Origin: a virus
Direction: 5' to 3' (one strand)
Length of the DNA: 64,000 nucleotides
IMG/VR virus record: IMGVR_UViG_3300021365_002389
Span: 1-64,000 of that record
Part shown: positions 62,210-64,000 of the stretch, piece by piece
How the letters are laid out: the number at the start of each line of letters is the position of its first letter
How positions within the stretch are numbered: position 1 is the first letter of the stretch
Position numbers and translations under genes: made by a program
Notes under the pieces: model-generated
The model's database searches: none
What the model was told of the DNA's origin: nothing
The model's input: the letters and a program-made list of their open reading frames with translations, nothing else

Positions 62210-63483
62210 ATTTCCAGTAGCTCCCACTTTTTATGATTTTTTCTTGTTTCCCATGAGCCGTATTTTTCGTGAATGTGATTCATGATTTCAACCCATGTCT
62301 TTTGATAGTCTTCAAAATTATAGTTTTTCAATACATGATTTCTTCCGGCTTCGCCCATCTTATCTCTCTGTTCTTTGGGCATTGTGTACATTTTATACAT
62401 CGCATCAACAACGTCATCCTCGTTTAATCGATCCTCCCTGATGAAGGGAACGGTCAAAGATCCAATTATGGCTTTTGAGGCTGGCTCAATACCTATTCCA
62501 AACCAGTTTTCGCCATCAGTCACCTGTTCTTGAAGTCCGCCAGTCATGTTAACAATTATAGGTGTCTCGCACGCTAAAGATTCCAAAGTACCTAAACCAA
62601 AACCTTCGGCATCTGCTATATTAATTGTACAGTCCACCAAATTATACATAACTGCAAGTTGTTCTGGCGGAATTTTCTGCTTACTAAAAATAACTTGTCC
62701 GTTATTTAAACCCAGTTGTGCTGCTAAATATTCTAGAGGCTGCCCGTTTGGATCGTTAACCTCTGTATGCATCATAAGCACAGCTTTGTCGTGACCCACT
62801 TTATCTAAAAACTTCTTAAACCAAAACATTAATGTTCCGCTCTGTTTTCTTCTAGCGTTACGATTATTCCAGAAAAACTTAAACTTACCTTGTAAAGCAG
62901 GGTTATCAGAAATAGTATTTTTTAGTGCTTTTTTCCCTTCAGGGTCTTTATTTAGATTATAAAAACAATCTGTATTCACTGAATGTGGTACATATCTTTC
63001 TTCTACATCTGATGTAACTTCACGAACTACATTAGAAGTTACTTTTGATATGGTAGCAATAAAATCATTAGAATCATACCATGGCTTATTAAAAACAGGT
63101 GCTGGATAATTGTCCCACACATGATAATAAACCATAGGAACATTTTCTCTTATCTCATCTTCCATATTCCATAGCCACTCATAAAAGCGTGGATCAGTCA
63201 TAAAATACAAAATATCAGGCTTGAATTGTTGAAGAACTGATCTGATTTGAGAATCATTGCCATAGCCATCTACAGGCACAACAATCCAATCATCTCCCCA
63301 CTCCTCTGTTTTTGTTGGTGTATAATCGGGGTGTTGTATTGCCCCACCAAGAGATATAACTTGGTATTTTCCCGTTTTGAGTAATCCCTCGATGATGTAC
63401 TTCGTTTGAGTTCCTACCCCTGACGGTAACATCGGGTGATCACTAAGTGTTAAAACTTTTATTTTTCTTTCGGACATGGCCAT
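62206..63483 (-). CDS. GT4-family glycosyltransferase
   Basis: This 425-aa GT-B transferase has VLTLSDHPMLPSGVGTQTKY at the start (glycine loop) and DAEGFGLGTLESLACETPII near residue 290 (EX7E motif). The start is ATG at 63483 or ATG at 63477; AGGAG is three bases from the first and nine from the second, so the second fits better but either is possible. It opens the glycan island after the nuclease gene. Confidence 0.87.
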   Translation of the reverse strand: MAMSERKIKVLTLSDHPMLPSGVGTQTKYIIEGLLKTGKYQVISLGGAIQHPDYTPTKTEEWGDDWIVVPVDGYGNDSQIRSVLQQFKPDILYFMTDPRFYEWLWNMEDEIRENVPMVYYHVWDNYPAPVFNKPWYDSNDFIATISKVTSNVVREVTSDVEERYVPHSVNTDCFYNLNKDPEGKKALKNTISDNPALQGKFKFFWNNRNARRKQSGTLMFWFKKFLDKVGHDKAVLMMHTEVNDPNGQPLEYLAAQLGLNNGQVIFSKQKIPPEQLAVMYNLVDCTINIADAEGFGLGTLESLACETPIIVNMTGGLQEQVTDGENWFGIGIEPASKAIIGSLTVPFIREDRLNEDDVVDAMYKMYTMPKEQRDKMGEAGRNHVLKNYNFEDYQKTWVEIMNHIHEKYGSWETRKNHKKWELLEI

Positions 63484-63489
63484 TAACTC

Positions 63490-64000
63490 CTATGAACAAT
63501 ATTCCGTCTGGTAAAACTCGCAAGTGCCGAATCGGTCTTTACAACTTGTACATGCAGTACGGTTTTTGATATAATTTTCTTTATTGATATTATGCAATGC
63601 TTTTGTTAAAGCGTTAAGGGCATCTGTTGTTCTTTTTTTAGCTGCCGTCACTCTAACAAATTCAGCCTTCTTGCCAGGCTTGGCTGTGCGCTTCAACAAT
63701 ACGAAGTGGCAATCCACATCTGCGGGATCCACTTCATACTTGCGAGCATAAAAATGTTTGTAAAAAACAAGCTGATATGCCATGATTTTGTCGTTCTTCT
63801 TTTCACGACGCCAACCCCATGAACAAGTTTTCCAATCAATCAGATGGATCTTCTCATCTTTTTTGGAGTAAACCACAAGGTCAATGAATCCTTTGAACTT
63901 TTTTTCTGCTTCCGTGAATTCTGTAATGGGTACATACAATTGTTCTTCGGCTTTAAGAACTTCCCAGTCCTCACCTAACTTACCGAACTTATCCACTAAA
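63490..64000 (-). CDS. PD-(D/E)XK-family nuclease (5' end outside window)
   Basis: About 170 codons are visible and the frame stays open to base 64000, so the N-terminus is missing. The nuclease core shows GFIDLVVYS then IHLIDWKTCSWGW, the D...DxK catalytic pattern of RecB/Cas4-type nucleases. A C-terminal Cys cluster (CTSCKDRFGTCEFYQTEYC) could hold an Fe-S cluster as in Cas4 and AddB. It probably processes DNA in replication or recombination. It is followed by the glycosyltransferase genes. Confidence 0.8.
   Translation of the reverse strand, partial: LVDKFGKLGEDWEVLKAEEQLYVPITEFTEAEKKFKGFIDLVVYSKKDEKIHLIDWKTCSWGWRREKKNDKIMAYQLVFYKHFYARKYEVDPADVDCHFVLLKRTAKPGKKAEFVRVTAAKKRTTDALNALTKALHNINKENYIKNRTACTSCKDRFGTCEFYQTEYCS

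Overview
The window looks like part of the genome of a large T4-like contractile-tailed phage. The support is a cluster of recognisable T4-type genes: a gp25-type and a gp6-type baseplate wedge protein, a gp5-type hub with OB-fold and lysozyme, a gp55-type late sigma factor, a TOPRIM primase of gp61 size and a RuvC-like resolvase. Every gene I can support lies on the minus strand, most with 1-4 nt start/stop overlaps, so transcription runs right to left. There are no tRNAs, rRNAs, CRISPR arrays, insertion sequences or integrases. The host is not identifiable from the sequence; the sugar genes point to a Gram-negative, probably aquatic bacterium (inference).

Layout, right to left (5' to 3' on the coding strand). 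(1) 63490-64000: a partial PD-(D/E)XK nuclease. (2) 42982-63483: a glycan-synthesis island of about 20 kb. It holds GT4-, GT2-, CgeB- and GT10-like glycosyltransferases, a split transketolase, an RfbH-type 3-dehydrase, an RmlB-type 4,6-dehydratase, a reductase, a 2OG-Fe(II) oxygenase, a short DegT aminotransferase, a B12/radical SAM enzyme, a Nudix hydrolase, a Maf-like transferase, NeuA, a NeuB-SAF-cupin fusion, a sugar C-methyltransferase, GDP-fucose synthase and GDP-mannose dehydratase. (3) 41289-42985: small conserved phage genes and the gp55-like sigma. (4) 6708-41288: the tail and baseplate block, including proteins of 1986, 1222, 1174 and 3543 residues. (5) 1-6696: a resolvase, a primase, a nucleotidase-like HAD enzyme and six proteins with short N-terminal tags that resemble the capsid-targeting sequences of T4 internal proteins.

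Two systems stand out. First, the six left-end proteins (GNAT acetyltransferase, HExxH metallopeptidase, Cys-rich protein, ParB-like fusion, basic three-module protein, 201-aa protein) all begin with an amphipathic helix ending in an (L/I)-X-E site, the signature cut by the T4 gp21 prohead protease. Two of them carry a second such tag internally, so they look like packaged polyproteins. I infer a payload of head-packaged, possibly injected effectors. Second, the island encodes GDP-mannose to GDP-fucose plus a GT10 transferase, nonulosonate synthesis and activation plus a Maf-type transferase, and most of a 3,6-dideoxy or branched sugar pathway. This suggests the phage glycosylates its own virion proteins or remodels the host surface.

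Two good sigma70-type promoters were found, at 5462-5489 and 51662-51690. No T4 late promoter (TATAAATA) in coding orientation was found ahead of any structural gene. Function calls rest on motifs read by eye; no database search was possible.
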